Origin: Rubripirellula tenax
Lineage (GTDB): Bacteria > Planctomycetota > Planctomycetia > Pirellulales > Pirellulaceae
Direction of reading: 5' to 3'
DNA: 64,000 nt
Assembly: GCF_007860125.1 (NCBI RefSeq)
Contig: NZ_SJPW01000005.1
Location: 246,065-310,064 of the forward strand
Below, one piece after another: positions 24,755-33,078 of this stretch. The notes under the pieces were generated by a model. The model made no database searches. It saw only the letters and a list, made by a program, of their open reading frames with translations, and had not been told where the DNA came from. The position numbers and the translations under genes were made by a program. Position 1 is the stretch's first letter, and each line of letters starts with the position of its first letter.

Positions 24755-25063
24755 TCAGGCCAGCCACAGCGAGACAGTTTTAATTAAGCAAACAACCAAA
24801 ACACCAAAAATGACCGCCAAACCAGTCAGGGCGACGATCCCGTTGAGAACGCCGGGCATCGGAGGCGGGCCGAGATATGCCCACGCGATCATCGCAAGAA
24901 TCGCGGCCAAAACCCCCGCAGCGGGATGAACCCACGCAGCAACAAGAAGTGGAGCAGCGATGCACGCGCCGAGCAACAGGACGACGATCACGAAGAAAAG
25001 AATCAGCTGCAGGTTTTCGCGAGACGCGTTCGTGCTGTGCAGAGATTCAGGATCATCGGGCAT
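24755..25063 (-). CDS. Cassette 46 gene, small membrane protein (102 aa)
   Basis: ATG at 25063 (MPDDPESLHSTNASRENLQ) gives a short soluble start, then three hydrophobic helices (LILFFVIVVLLLGACIAAPL; VHPAAGVLAAILAMIAWAYL; GIVALTGLAVIFGVLVVCLI). Not recognised. Confidence 0.8.
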   Translation of the reverse strand: MPDDPESLHSTNASRENLQLILFFVIVVLLLGACIAAPLLVAAWVHPAAGVLAAILAMIAWAYLGPPPMPGVLNGIVALTGLAVIFGVLVVCLIKTVSLWLA

Positions 25064-25078
25064 CGAAAGGCTAGCGTC

Positions 25079-25217
25079 CCACAACGGAAGGTTTTTACGA
25101 CACCGCCCTGAACGAAGCGAACGATGCCTGAACTACGAGAGATTATACCAATGCCAGCCCGCGTTGCCAAACGAGGAAGGTGTGCCCGAAGGGCCTAGCG
25201 TAAAAACCATGTTGGCC
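25079..25217 (-). repeat. attC of cassette 47 (class II)
   Basis: 139 bp; ends CCACAAC / GTTGGCC. The cassette 47 gene ends inside it. Confidence 0.93.
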
Positions 25218-25641
25218 GCCGTACGCTGGGAAATACGCCAGCCACATCAGACCAAAGTTGGCCCTTGATCTCCAGTGATTTGATCGCGGCGATACGTTCG
25301 AGTGCAACTTCGGGGGTGATGTCGAGATGGCATGCGAGCGCATAGGCGGCAATTGTGGGCGAACGCGACATACCAGCGGAACAGGCAACGATCGTGCGAG
25401 TTTCCGAGTGGAGCAAGTCGACGAGCGATTGAACCGCAAACCGAAGAACGGACGGCTCATTGCCGCCACCGTCATTGAGCGGGAAGCGGAGGTAGAGCAA
25501 TTGCCGTGGTAGTTGAGCGGGTGGCTCCTCAAAGGCGACGTCAACAACAGCGGTGATGCCAGCGTCGAACAACGGACGAGGTTCGCGAACGTCAAACGCG
25601 TGGCCTAGCCAGAGCAGATTGGGGTGAAGCTCGTGCAACAA
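25195..25641 (-). CDS. Cassette 47 gene, dual-specificity-type protein phosphatase (148 aa)
   Basis: The P-loop VACSAGMSRSPTIAAYAL contains the C-x5-R active site (Cys, then Arg after five residues) followed by S, as in dual-specificity phosphatases. The upstream VVDVAFEEPPAQLP ... FPLNDGGGNEP segment supplies the usual acid loop with Asp. Length is right for a minimal DSP. TTG start at 25641; the C-terminus (RRPTWFLR) is encoded by attC 47. Substrate unknown. Confidence 0.87.
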   Translation of the reverse strand: MLHELHPNLLWLGHAFDVREPRPLFDAGITAVVDVAFEEPPAQLPRQLLYLRFPLNDGGGNEPSVLRFAVQSLVDLLHSETRTIVACSAGMSRSPTIAAYALACHLDITPEVALERIAAIKSLEIKGQLWSDVAGVFPSVRRPTWFLR

Positions 25642-25652
25642 TGATCTCGTGC

Positions 25653-25788
25653 GGCCAACGGAAGGTTTTTACGACACCGCCGTTACCGAAGCGGTGGTGT
25701 TTGAATCACGAAAAATTGTACCAACGCGAGCGCCCGTTGCCTACCAACGAAGGTGTGCCGAAGGCCTAGCGTAAAAACCATGTTAGCC
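25653..25788 (-). repeat. attC of cassette 48 (class I)
   Basis: 136 bp; ends GGCCAAC / GTTAGCC. Confidence 0.93.
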
Positions 25789-25799
25789 GCCCCGTTGTG

Positions 25800-26339
25800 C
25801 TACGTGAATTGCCAAGTGAACAGTTGGCGGTCGCAAGTAGTGCAACGAAAAAGGCTGATCTCACGTAGGGACTCAGGTCGAAGTGCGTAGTCGGATGTCC
25901 AATCACGCGGTTCCCGTTCCCAATAGTGAAAGCGTTGCGGAACAGCTTCGGATTCGTCCGCAGTTTGAGGAATGCCAAAGAACTCAGCCCAGTCTCCGCA
26001 GCACATGGGCCAGTCGTTGTATTGCAGGAAAAGGGGAATGCTAGGCGTCCTGCAAAAGGATGCTCGTGCGGAATCATTGTCAGCCGCGAAGCGGTTGATG
26101 GTCTTTTGGATTTCGGGGGTGATGTCCTTGCGAATGTTGCCACCAAGAATGCATCCAGCACAGAGTTCGGACACCTCCGGTTCGTCGCGGGCGAACTGTG
26201 GGTTGGCAGCCAATTTCGCGTCGATGATCTCACCGTCGAAGTTGAAGATCGGAGCGGATTCGGTCTCGCAGTGATGGCATTGCGTGCCGCCACACGGAAA
26301 CAACGCTGCATCGTCGATGTAGGTGAACAGAGAACCCAT
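25800..26339 (-). CDS. Cassette 48 gene, CbrC/UPF0167-like protein (179 aa)
   Basis: ATG at 26339 (MGSLFTYIDD). CGGTQCHHCETES and SELCAGCILGGNI supply two Cys pairs, and TPSIPLFLQYNDWPMCCGDW matches the 'P-x-F-x-x-W ... C-x-D' segment of the CbrC family (linked in E. coli to colicin E2 tolerance). A further FRCTTCDRQ pair lies near the C-terminus. The frame is open through attC 49 to an ATG at 26480, giving a possible 226-aa fusion. Confidence 0.84.
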   Translation of the reverse strand: MGSLFTYIDDAALFPCGGTQCHHCETESAPIFNFDGEIIDAKLAANPQFARDEPEVSELCAGCILGGNIRKDITPEIQKTINRFAADNDSARASFCRTPSIPLFLQYNDWPMCCGDWAEFFGIPQTADESEAVPQRFHYWEREPRDWTSDYALRPESLREISLFRCTTCDRQLFTWQFT

Positions 26340-26351
26340 TGGACTAGGGGC

Positions 26352-26487
26352 GGCTAACGGAAGGTTTTTACGACACCGCCCTGAACGAAGCGGTGGAGTT
26401 TGAATCGCGATAAATTGTACCAATGCCAGCGCCCGTTGCCTACCAACGAAGGTGTGCCGAAGGCCTAGCGTAAAAACCATGTTGGGC
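26352..26487 (-). repeat. attC of cassette 49 (class I)
   Basis: 136 bp; ends GGCTAAC / GTTGGGC. Confidence 0.93.
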
Positions 26488-26498
26488 GACCCTCTGCG

Positions 26499-26849
26499 CT
26501 ACTGGACAAGGGGAAGTAGAGCAAAGAAGTGTGCACAGACGACACAGGCGTCAACGGCAATAACGAGTGTCCGACGCAATTGCGAAAGAGATGAGCGAAG
26601 CGTGTAGTGAAGAACGACAGCGGGGCAAACGAACATCGCTAACAGACATGGATACATCATCGAGTACGCGAACGCTTCGCTGGGTCCGGGTAGGTCAAGC
26701 ATCCCAGCGTCGATCCGTGACACAACGATTGATGCACCAACGACGAAAAGGTGAGCGCAAATTGCAGCACGCAGATGCCACGACTTCGGTGGCAAGCTAG
26801 ACCGCTCGCTAGATGTCAGGCCAGTTGGTTCGTATGGGTTCGCATTCAA
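26499..26849 (-). CDS. Cassette 49 gene, small membrane protein (about 116 aa)
   Basis: Only TTG starts are available (26849, giving MNANPYEPTG, or 26867 in the core site). The NPYEP opening is typical of small planctomycete membrane proteins. Three hydrophobic helices follow (LRAAICAHLFVVGASIVV; MMYPCLLAMFVCPAVVLHY; LVIAVDACVVCAHFFALLPL). Unknown function. Confidence 0.75.
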   Translation of the reverse strand: MNANPYEPTGLTSSERSSLPPKSWHLRAAICAHLFVVGASIVVSRIDAGMLDLPGPSEAFAYSMMYPCLLAMFVCPAVVLHYTLRSSLSQLRRTLVIAVDACVVCAHFFALLPLVQ

Positions 26850-26861
26850 CTGATCTGGGTC

Positions 26862-27001
26862 GCCCAACGGAAGGTTTTTACGACACCGCCCTAAACGAAG
26901 CGGACAATGCCTGAACTACGAGAAATTGTACCAAGGCCAGCCCGCGTCGCCAAACACGGAAGGTGTGCCCGCAGGGCCTCTGCGTAAAAACCATGTTGTG
27001 C
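26862..27001 (-). repeat. attC of cassette 50 (class II)
   Basis: 140 bp; ends GCCCAAC / GTTGTGC. Confidence 0.93.
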
Positions 27002-27011
27002 GACCGGTGAA

Positions 27012-27407
27012 TTACGTAAGCCATTGCCACACTCGATAGGCGATGTAACTGACCAGCAGCACACGGACGGCTATACTGAACCATGAGTACCCGATCCGGG
27101 CCGAATCCCGTTCGCAGTCAAAGGGCAATTCGCCCTTCCAGTATTTGCCGGGATTGAGACCAAACTGATAGATTTGATTGCCTGCTCTAACGCGGAGCAC
27201 ATAGCCGGGGAAAATCGCGCCGCGAAGTGAGAACAGCACTGCATCGGAAATGTCCGAGTACGGGATGTGCCAATCACCACAAACCAAGGCGTCAGTGGTA
27301 ACCTTCAGAGTGCCGCGACGGGACAGAACCCAGCTAAGGCCGCGGCGAACGTCATCGCCCTCAGCGGTAGTCGCTTTCGTCATGCAGCGGTGCAGGATTT
27401 CACTCAT
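27012..27407 (-). CDS. Cassette 50 gene, PH-like domain with C-terminal membrane helix (131 aa)
   Basis: ATG at 27407. SRRGTLKVTTDALVCGDWHI, ISDAVLFSLRG and YVLRVRAGNQIYQFGLNP form a run of strands like bacterial PH-type domains; the end IAVRVLLVSYIAYRVWQWL is a membrane helix. The match to a PH fold is by pattern only. Likely a tail-anchored protein. Confidence 0.78.
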   Translation of the reverse strand: MSEILHRCMTKATTAEGDDVRRGLSWVLSRRGTLKVTTDALVCGDWHIPYSDISDAVLFSLRGAIFPGYVLRVRAGNQIYQFGLNPGKYWKGELPFDCERDSARIGYSWFSIAVRVLLVSYIAYRVWQWLT

Positions 27408-27418
27408 AGCGGTAGGTC

Positions 27419-27555
27419 GCACAACGGAAGGTTTTTACGACACCGCCCCAAACGAAGCGGTGGAGTTTGAATTGCGATTGATTGTACCAATGCCAACGCC
27501 CGTTGCCAAACAAACGAAGGTGTGCCGAAGGCCTAGCGTAAAAACCATGTTAGTG
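27419..27555 (-). repeat. attC of cassette 51 (class I)
   Basis: 137 bp; ends GCACAAC / GTTAGTG. Confidence 0.93.
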
Positions 27556-27556
27556 G

Positions 27557-28060
27557 TCACGGGCCATCAGTTTTGGGCTGCAAGCCACGATAGAACGATT
27601 GCAGGAGCGTTGCAATTTTCGGGCCGGGTAATGCAAGTTGAGCAGCATCCATTCCGGCGCAGTTGAATTGGGAGAACCCGCACCAACCATCCGTCCCATT
27701 TGCCACAGTGACAACGCACCAAGTACCGTCGAGAACAAAATGTTCAACGTCGATGAGGGTGTCCGGTGTGACATTTTGCAAGGCAGAAACCAACGATTCG
27801 GTCTGCGCGTCGGTTAGTAGCGTTGAAACGGGTGAATCGACGGGATTGCCCTCAACGTCCATGGTGACGTCAACATCGACAACGATGCGAGTCCGTGAGC
27901 GATACCACATTGCAGATTCGTCCAGAGTGACGATCCAGTTTGGCGGCGCATCAGAATCGAGCATTGCCTGCGTCGATTTCATGGCGACGCGAATGGAGTC
28001 GCGATATTCCGGCTCGAAGTCAGATTCGGCGATCCAAGGATGGTCGAGCGGAGTTGGCAT
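27557..28060 (-). CDS. Cassette 51 gene, uncharacterised 167-aa protein
   Basis: Soluble, acidic. RTRIVVDVDVTMDVEG and WCVVTVANGTDGWCGFSQFN look like strands; C-terminal helix GPKIATLLQSFYRGL. ATG at 28060. Not recognised. Confidence 0.8.
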   Translation of the reverse strand: MPTPLDHPWIAESDFEPEYRDSIRVAMKSTQAMLDSDAPPNWIVTLDESAMWYRSRTRIVVDVDVTMDVEGNPVDSPVSTLLTDAQTESLVSALQNVTPDTLIDVEHFVLDGTWCVVTVANGTDGWCGFSQFNCAGMDAAQLALPGPKIATLLQSFYRGLQPKTDGP

Positions 28061-28077
28061 CGGTGAAAACTAGTGAC

Positions 28078-28213
28078 CACTAACGGAAGGTTTTTACGAC
28101 ACCGCCGTTACCGAAGCGGTGGAGTTTGAATCACGGGAAATTGTACCAATGCCAACGCACGTTGCCTACCAACGAAGGTGTGCCGAAGGCCTAGCGTAAA
28201 AACCATGTTGTCC
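28078..28213 (-). repeat. attC of cassette 52 (class I)
   Basis: 136 bp; ends CACTAAC / GTTGTCC. Confidence 0.93.
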
Positions 28214-28281
28214 GGCGATGAAGTGCCGGAAGGGTATCCATCGCAACCCGCCCGCAAGCGACCGCGCATCAAGCGCGCGGG

Positions 28282-28482
28282 TCAGAACAGGCAGTCGTCA
28301 ATCGAGTCCAGCTTGGATTTGTGTTCAGCTTCCAAGCGTTCGATTTCAGCGTCAAGTTCCAAACGTTCAGTGTCGTCAGCGTCATTGCGGTGTTTGCGCA
28401 GTTCATCCAGTCGCGGTTTGTAGTGTTCGCGAAGGCCATCGGCGTAAGCGTCCGGGCCGCCAGTCCAGAATGAATCGGTCAT
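28282..28482 (-). CDS. Cassette 52 gene, short coiled-coil protein (66 aa)
   Basis: ATG at 28482 (MTDSFWTGGPDAYADGL). Almost the whole chain from residue 18 is a charged heptad-rich helix (LDELRKHRNDADDTERLELD ...). The frame runs upstream into attC 53. Function unknown; about 65 nt between stop and attC 52 show nothing. Confidence 0.78.
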   Translation of the reverse strand: MTDSFWTGGPDAYADGLREHYKPRLDELRKHRNDADDTERLELDAEIERLEAEHKSKLDSIDDCLF

Positions 28483-28500
28483 TTTCGTGAGGCCTCGTCC

Positions 28501-28637
28501 GGACAACGGAAGGTTTTTACGACACCGCCCTAAACGAAGCGGTGGAGTTTGAATCACGAGAAATTATACCAATGCCAGCGCACGTTGCCAAACGAGCGAA
28601 GGTGTGCCGAAGGCCTAGCGTAAAAACCATGTTGTGC
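28501..28637 (-). repeat. attC of cassette 53 (class I)
   Basis: 137 bp; ends GGACAAC / GTTGTGC. Confidence 0.93.
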
Positions 28638-28642
28638 GAACC

Positions 28643-29092
28643 CTAACCCGCGTTTTCAGCCTGCCATTCGTCGAGTTTCTTACAGGCCATCGTGTCATCG
28701 GGGTCGATCTCAACGGCCCGTTTGAAATGAAAATCGGCGTTGTCAAAGTCGTCGACCTTGCGGTATTGGTCACCAAGGCACCAGTGCGGGCACGCGACGT
28801 CAGGCAAGAAATCGGCAGCGTAGTGAAAGTGAGTCAATGCGTCGTCGTTGCAACCGAGCCCCGCCAGAAGGTTGGCCCAATACAAGTGCGACCAACCATC
28901 ATAAGGGTCAAGTTTCAGGGCGCGGGCGTAGTACTCGCGGCAGTTGTCCAAGTCGTGCGATTTGAAGTAACGCATCCCGATGCGGATAAGTAGATCGACA
29001 TCATCGGGGCGGTCAGGCTCAAGTGCCAGCAAACCATCGAGGTCAAGCGTTTCGTAATGGTCGATGCGGGCGTTTCGTTCGTCACTAAGCAT
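28643..29092 (-). CDS. Cassette 53 gene, TPR protein (149 aa)
   Basis: Three tetratricopeptide-like repeats: about residues 37-65 (RIGMRYFKSHDLDNCREYYA-RALKLDP), 66-100 (HLYWANLLAGLGCNDDALTH) and 101-135 (CLGDQYRKVDDFDNADFHFK-RAVEIDP). The A-x-x-x-x-P endings are typical. ATG at 29092 rather than the upstream ATG in the core region. Likely a protein-protein adaptor. Confidence 0.86.
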   Translation of the reverse strand: MLSDERNARIDHYETLDLDGLLALEPDRPDDVDLLIRIGMRYFKSHDLDNCREYYARALKLDPYDGWSHLYWANLLAGLGCNDDALTHFHYAADFLPDVACPHWCLGDQYRKVDDFDNADFHFKRAVEIDPDDTMACKKLDEWQAENAG

Positions 29093-29125
29093 GTAAGAGT
29101 GACACCACAAGGACACGCTGGGTTC

Positions 29126-29265
29126 GCACAACGGAAGGTTTTTACGACACCGCCCTAAACGAAGCGAGCGACGTCTGAACTACGAAAGATTATACCAAGG
29201 CCAGCCCGCGTTGCCAAACGTGGAAGGTGTGCCCGAAGGGCCTCTGCGTAAAAACCATGTTGTGG
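29126..29265 (-). repeat. attC of cassette 54 (class II)
   Basis: 140 bp; ends GCACAAC / GTTGTGG. Confidence 0.93.
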
Positions 29266-29593
29266 GACGCGTTGAAGTGCCAAAACGGTCGCCATCCGAG
29301 AAGACATACAAGGACAGCGCAACAAAGCATGGCGAACCACGAAAGACGCGAAATACACGAAAGATGCGGGACAGGAAGTTCGCACAACGACGGCACAAAG
29401 AAAGTCGCTGCACGGAGATACGGGAACCGCACAGAAGTTGATGCCAGCGCCAGATTGAGCAACGAGAGCAGTCCATCAGGGTCGCGGCCGCAGATCAGGC
29501 GTCATTGCATGGCGAATCACCAACCAACGCTCAAAGGCATTAACGGTCGAAACAACAAAAAGGGTTTACCGGAGGAGCCGAAAACCTAGCGTC
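29266..29593. repeat. ORF-less cassette 54 body, copy 3 of the four-copy unit
   Basis: Same length as copies 1 and 2, with a handful of substitutions (for example GGTCGCCATCC for GGTCTCCATCC) and no indels. Confidence 0.8.
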
Positions 29594-29733
29594 CCACAAC
29601 GGAAGGTTTTTACGACACCGCCCTAAACGAAGCGGACGGTGCCTCAACTACGAGAAATTGTACCAAGACCAGCCCGCGTTGCCAAACATGGAAGGTGTGC
29701 CCGAAGGGCCTCAGCGTAAAAACCATGTTGGGC
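29594..29733 (-). repeat. attC of cassette 55 (class II)
   Basis: 140 bp; ends CCACAAC / GTTGGGC. Confidence 0.93.
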
Positions 29734-29735
29734 GA

Positions 29736-30134
29736 CTATGCGGTTGGATTTGGCAGGACTGTGTCGGGACTGTTGTATAACGGCCACCACCACGCACGAT
29801 CTTCAGCGACGTGAATCCAGAGTATGTCAAACCGCTCAGCCTCATCGGGGGTTTGCACGAAAAGCGGCTTCGATTTCAGGTCATCCCAGATATCGCCCCA
29901 TTCGTCGATGTGATCGTCGTCCTCGGATTCAAGCAGTGCCAATTCGCGATCAAACAGCGAACGCACGTCGTCGAACGCCGGGGTTGGGGTAAATGTACCC
30001 TCGATGCACGGATAATCGGCATGTTGCCAGTTATCGACGGGCCGCAAATCAGCAAGGACTACGCCACCACGAGTGAGCTGGTAGTGCCATTTCGCTTTGA
30101 GCGAGTGCGTGATTGAGGCGGGTACATCAGCCAT
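29736..30134 (-). CDS. Cassette 55 gene, uncharacterised 132-aa protein
   Basis: Soluble, acidic; begins MADVPASITHSLKAKWHYQL, then DYPCIEGTFTPTPAFDDVRS and an acidic helix ELALLESEDDDHIDEW, ending AEDRAWWWPLYNSPD. ATG at 30134. Not recognised. Confidence 0.82.
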   Translation of the reverse strand: MADVPASITHSLKAKWHYQLTRGGVVLADLRPVDNWQHADYPCIEGTFTPTPAFDDVRSLFDRELALLESEDDDHIDEWGDIWDDLKSKPLFVQTPDEAERFDILWIHVAEDRAWWWPLYNSPDTVLPNPTA

Positions 30135-30144
30135 TCGACCTGTC

Positions 30145-30281
30145 GCCCAACGGAAGGTTTTTACGACACCGCCCTAAACGAAGCGAACGATGTCCGAAGT
30201 ACGGAAGATTGTACCAAGGCCAGCGCCCGTTGCCAAAGGACGAAGGTGTGCCGAAGGCCTAGCGTAAAAACCATGTTGGGC
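30145..30281 (-). repeat. attC of cassette 56 (class II)
   Basis: 137 bp; ends GCCCAAC / GTTGGGC. Confidence 0.93.
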
Positions 30282-30285
30282 GACC

Positions 30286-30744
30286 CTACGCGCTAGGCTG
30301 GAACAATGATTCGTGTTTTTCGCAGAGTGTAGGGATGAGGTTTTCGATGTCGCTCTCAAGCGCGAAGTAGTCATCCTCAAGCGTTTCGAGCGATTTGTCC
30401 CAATCTGATGGCATGTCATCAAAGTAGCCGTCAGGGATGCGGCGTTTCAGTTTCGATCGGCCCTTGGCGTGATAGTAGTAGACGATCTCGCGTAGGACTT
30501 GAGCGACCGCAGGGACGTTAGCAGCCTTTGCGCCGTCGATCGCGTCAAGAATGAGACACCACGACGAGTTGCCGTGCAGTTGGGAGATGCCACCATTGAA
30601 GATGTCCGCGTGGACGTAATGAATCGCGAAGCAATACGCGAATCCCGGCGGAATCTCGCGCAAGTCTTCGAGTGCGCGCTTGTAGCTGTCAAACGGCTCG
30701 ATCACAGAGTCAATGCGGTCGAAAACTTCGGTTTCGGTTGGCAT
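30286..30744 (-). CDS. Cassette 56 gene, DMP19 / DUF4375-like protein (152 aa)
   Basis: The segment HYVHADIFNGGISQLHGNSS followed by an amphipathic helical region matches the 'E/D-x-x-N-G-G-x-x-Q-x-x-x-N' signature of DMP19 / DUF4375 proteins. DMP19 of Neisseria is described as a DNA mimic; activity here is not shown. Acidic C-terminus (LETLEDDYFALESDIENL) fits an acidic protein. ATG at 30744. Confidence 0.84.
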   Translation of the reverse strand: MPTETEVFDRIDSVIEPFDSYKRALEDLREIPPGFAYCFAIHYVHADIFNGGISQLHGNSSWCLILDAIDGAKAANVPAVAQVLREIVYYYHAKGRSKLKRRIPDGYFDDMPSDWDKSLETLEDDYFALESDIENLIPTLCEKHESLFQPSA

Positions 30745-30751
30745 CTGGGTC

Positions 30752-30888
30752 GCCCAACGGAAGGTTTTTACGACACCGCCCTAAACGAAGCGAACGCTGC
30801 CTGAACTACGGATGATTCTACCACCAGAGGGCGGCTTGAACAAACGACAGCGGTGTGCCGAAGGCCTAGCGTAAAAACCATGTTGGCC
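30752..30888 (-). repeat. attC of cassette 57 (class III)
   Basis: 137 bp; ends GCCCAAC / GTTGGCC. Confidence 0.93.
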
Positions 30889-30898
30889 GACCCGGGCA

Positions 30899-31252
30899 CT
30901 ACGTTTCCGCTACGCCCTCGGAGAGGTGTTTGCAGTGAATCCGAATCTGGCCAAAGTATTCCAAGTCAACGAACACGTGAATGTCGCCATCCTTGGACGG
31001 TTTTTTGGCATCGAGCTGAAGTGTATTGCAACGCGCGAGGTACGAGTCGTCGTCAAGCGGCTCTGCGTTGATGGACGCGACGAAACGCGAAGTGGCGTCA
31101 TCGTTGAACAACCCGCCAAACCGAATCGTGACAGTGGTTGGTTCCGGGTAGAAGATTGGATAGAGCGCAAATACGAGCGACGCTTCGCGTCGAGGGCCGA
31201 ACGAAGCAGAGACAAGGTTGGCGTCGTGGTATTCGTATTGGAGTGCGATCAC
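30899..31252 (-). CDS. Cassette 57 gene, uncharacterised 117-aa protein
   Basis: Strand-rich and soluble (MIALQYEYHDANLVSASFG, TTVTIRFGGLF, DIHVFVDLEYFGQIRIHCKH). GTG start at 31252. The all-beta look resembles small immunity-type proteins, but there is no firm match. Confidence 0.78.
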   Translation of the reverse strand: MIALQYEYHDANLVSASFGPRREASLVFALYPIFYPEPTTVTIRFGGLFNDDATSRFVASINAEPLDDDSYLARCNTLQLDAKKPSKDGDIHVFVDLEYFGQIRIHCKHLSEGVAET

Positions 31253-31266
31253 GAAAAGTTAGGGTC

Positions 31267-31402
31267 GGCCAACGGAAGGTTTTTACGACACCGCCCTAAA
31301 CGAAGCGAACGATGCATGAACTACGGAAATTGTACCAAAGCCATCGCCCGTTGCCAAAAAGCGAAGGTGTGCCGAAGGCCTAGCGTAAAAACCATGTTGG
31401 TG
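31267..31402 (-). repeat. attC of cassette 58 (class II)
   Basis: 136 bp; ends GGCCAAC / GTTGGTG. Confidence 0.93.
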
Positions 31403-31412
31403 GACACTGGCG

Positions 31413-31808
31413 CTACATTTGATCTTCGCGTTCGAGTGCTTCGCCCCAGATGTTGATCTGGGTGTTGAACTCGCGGGGTTCCCACGCGCGTATATTGATT
31501 GCCATCGGGATAAAACTATCGCCTCGGTACTCAGGTTCAGCGGCGTATTGTGTTATGGAGCCATCGGCCGCAAGCGGCCCGATGACGTTAGTGTCGATGC
31601 CGTGCTTGATGTCAGCGATTCCGACGGGGACGTACAGAATGTTTGGAGGGATGTCTTGCCCGCCGAAATCGAGCGGCATTAGATAGAGCTTTTCTAGTGT
31701 GCCATCAGCGCAAAGCTTTTGAGCCTTTGCGAGGCTGTCAACGTCGGAAAAGTCGGGGCCAGTTGTCGGCGGCGCGAGTTTGGGTTTGCGTTTCTTCCAG
31801 AACGACAT
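31413..31808 (-). CDS. Cassette 58 gene, uncharacterised 131-aa protein
   Basis: ATG at 31808 gives a basic start (MSFWKKRKPKL), then LAKAQKLCADGTLEKLYLMP and GQDIPPNILYVPVGIADIK, a pattern of a small family I have seen but cannot name. Soluble, C-terminus acidic. An upstream TTG in the core region is less likely. Confidence 0.8.
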   Translation of the reverse strand: MSFWKKRKPKLAPPTTGPDFSDVDSLAKAQKLCADGTLEKLYLMPLDFGGQDIPPNILYVPVGIADIKHGIDTNVIGPLAADGSITQYAAEPEYRGDSFIPMAINIRAWEPREFNTQINIWGEALEREDQM

Positions 31809-31829
31809 GAGTAACCTATGATCTGTGTC

Positions 31830-31966
31830 CACCAACGGAAGGTTTTTACGACACCGCCCTAAACGAAGCGAACGATGCCTGAACTACGAGAAATTATACC
31901 AAGGCCATGGCCCGTTGCCAAAGAGCCAAGGTGTGCCGAAGGCCTAGCGTAAAAACCATGTTGCAC
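31830..31966 (-). repeat. attC of cassette 59 (class II)
   Basis: 137 bp; ends CACCAAC / GTTGCAC. Confidence 0.93.
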
Positions 31967-32021
31967 GACCGGTGAATCGCCAGAAAAGTCTCCATCCGTT
32001 GACGGCCGCAAGGTCAGCGCA

Positions 32022-32375
32022 TCACGCACGGTAGAGTTCAACGGTGCGACCATCGGGATCGGCAACCAACGCCATGTAGCCCCACGGCGTGTCACGCCCC
32101 GGTTTGATGGCGCGACCACCGAGTGACGCCGCAGATTCGACGGCGGCGTCAGGGTCAACGACCGCGAAACCGAGCCGCGTAGTCGAATCGACCGCTTGAT
32201 CGTCAGGTAGCGGATAGATTTCGATGATGCCATCACCAAGTGGGGCCGAATGATGCAGCGGCCCCTTGCCGTGTTGCTCTTCGGTGAAAGTCAAGCCCAG
32301 CGAACCGTAGAACGCGCAAGCGGCGGGAACGTCGTGAGTCTTGAGGACGAGCAATCGCAGGGAAACGTCGGCCAC
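32022..32375 (-). CDS. Cassette 59 gene, VOC (glyoxalase/bleomycin-resistance) family protein (117 aa)
   Basis: Two babbab modules: SLRLLVLKTHDVPAACAFYG-SLGL and TTRLGFAVVDPDAAVESAA, with the closing TPWGYMALVADPDGRTVELY that is diagnostic of VOC proteins. Candidate metal ligands are the final Glu (VELY) and the His pair HHS. GTG start at 32375; a TTG in the core site would add nine residues. Could be a glyoxalase or a resistance/binding protein; substrate not deducible. Confidence 0.9.
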   Translation of the reverse strand: MADVSLRLLVLKTHDVPAACAFYGSLGLTFTEEQHGKGPLHHSAPLGDGIIEIYPLPDDQAVDSTTRLGFAVVDPDAAVESAASLGGRAIKPGRDTPWGYMALVADPDGRTVELYRA

Positions 32376-32396
32376 GGGAGTCCTTGCGGTTAGGTC

Positions 32397-32532
32397 GTGC
32401 AACGGAAGGTTTTTACGACACCGCCGTTACCGAAGCGGTGGAGTTTGAATCGCGAGAAAGTGTACCAATGCCAGCGCCCGTTGCCTACCAACGAAGGTGT
32501 GCCGAAGGCCTAGCGTAAAAACCATGTTGTGG
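32397..32532 (-). repeat. attC of cassette 60 (class I)
   Basis: 136 bp; ends GTGCAAC / GTTGTGG. Confidence 0.93.
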
Positions 32533-32565
32533 GACGCTGAACCACCGGAAGGCGTTGCGTTAGAT

Positions 32566-32931
32566 TCAGCTCATGAGCGTCACCAATACGTCGGTAACAT
32601 CGCCATTGGCAACAAGCGCAAAGCCAGAGCGCCCCGCCAACCGATCCCAGTCGGCTTGAGGCGAGGAAAACGCCCAGCACTCGTGGGCAGGCGTGGCATT
32701 CGAGACGAACGCATCCAATTCCGCGAGAAATTCGGGAAGCGCGTCGGGTGTAGTGAATTCACGTTGCAGCCCCTCTAGCTCGACGCGACGTTCGAGCCAG
32801 CCAGCGACGCGCCGGAGAAAGTCGGCGCGTGCAACGTCATTCGGATCGGGCGGAACGTCGATGGGGGTGAACGGTGGCGGATCGCCGATCAAGTCCGTAA
32901 TGTCGTCGTCAGTCAGGTCCGAATCACTCAT
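32566..32931 (-). CDS. Cassette 60 gene, uncharacterised 121-aa protein
   Basis: ATG at 32931 (MSDSDLTDDDITDLIGDPPP). Acidic N-terminus, central helix (FLRRVAGWLERRVELEGL), and a C-terminal motif WDRLAGRSGFALVANGDV related to that of cassette 16. The frame is open upstream through attC 61 into cassette 61, a 222-codon ORF that I regard as accidental. Confidence 0.8.
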   Translation of the reverse strand: MSDSDLTDDDITDLIGDPPPFTPIDVPPDPNDVARADFLRRVAGWLERRVELEGLQREFTTPDALPEFLAELDAFVSNATPAHECWAFSSPQADWDRLAGRSGFALVANGDVTDVLVTLMS

Positions 32932-32941
32932 AGCCTGCGTC

Positions 32942-33078
32942 CCACAACGGAAGGTTTTTACGACACCGCCCTGAACGAAGCGAGCGACGTCTGAACTACG
33001 AGAATTGTACCAAGGCCAGCCCGCGTTGCCAAACAAGGAAGGTGTGCCGAAGGCCTCAGCGTAAAAACCATGTTGTGG
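32942..33078 (-). repeat. attC of cassette 61 (class II)
   Basis: 137 bp; ends CCACAAC / GTTGTGG. Confidence 0.93.
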
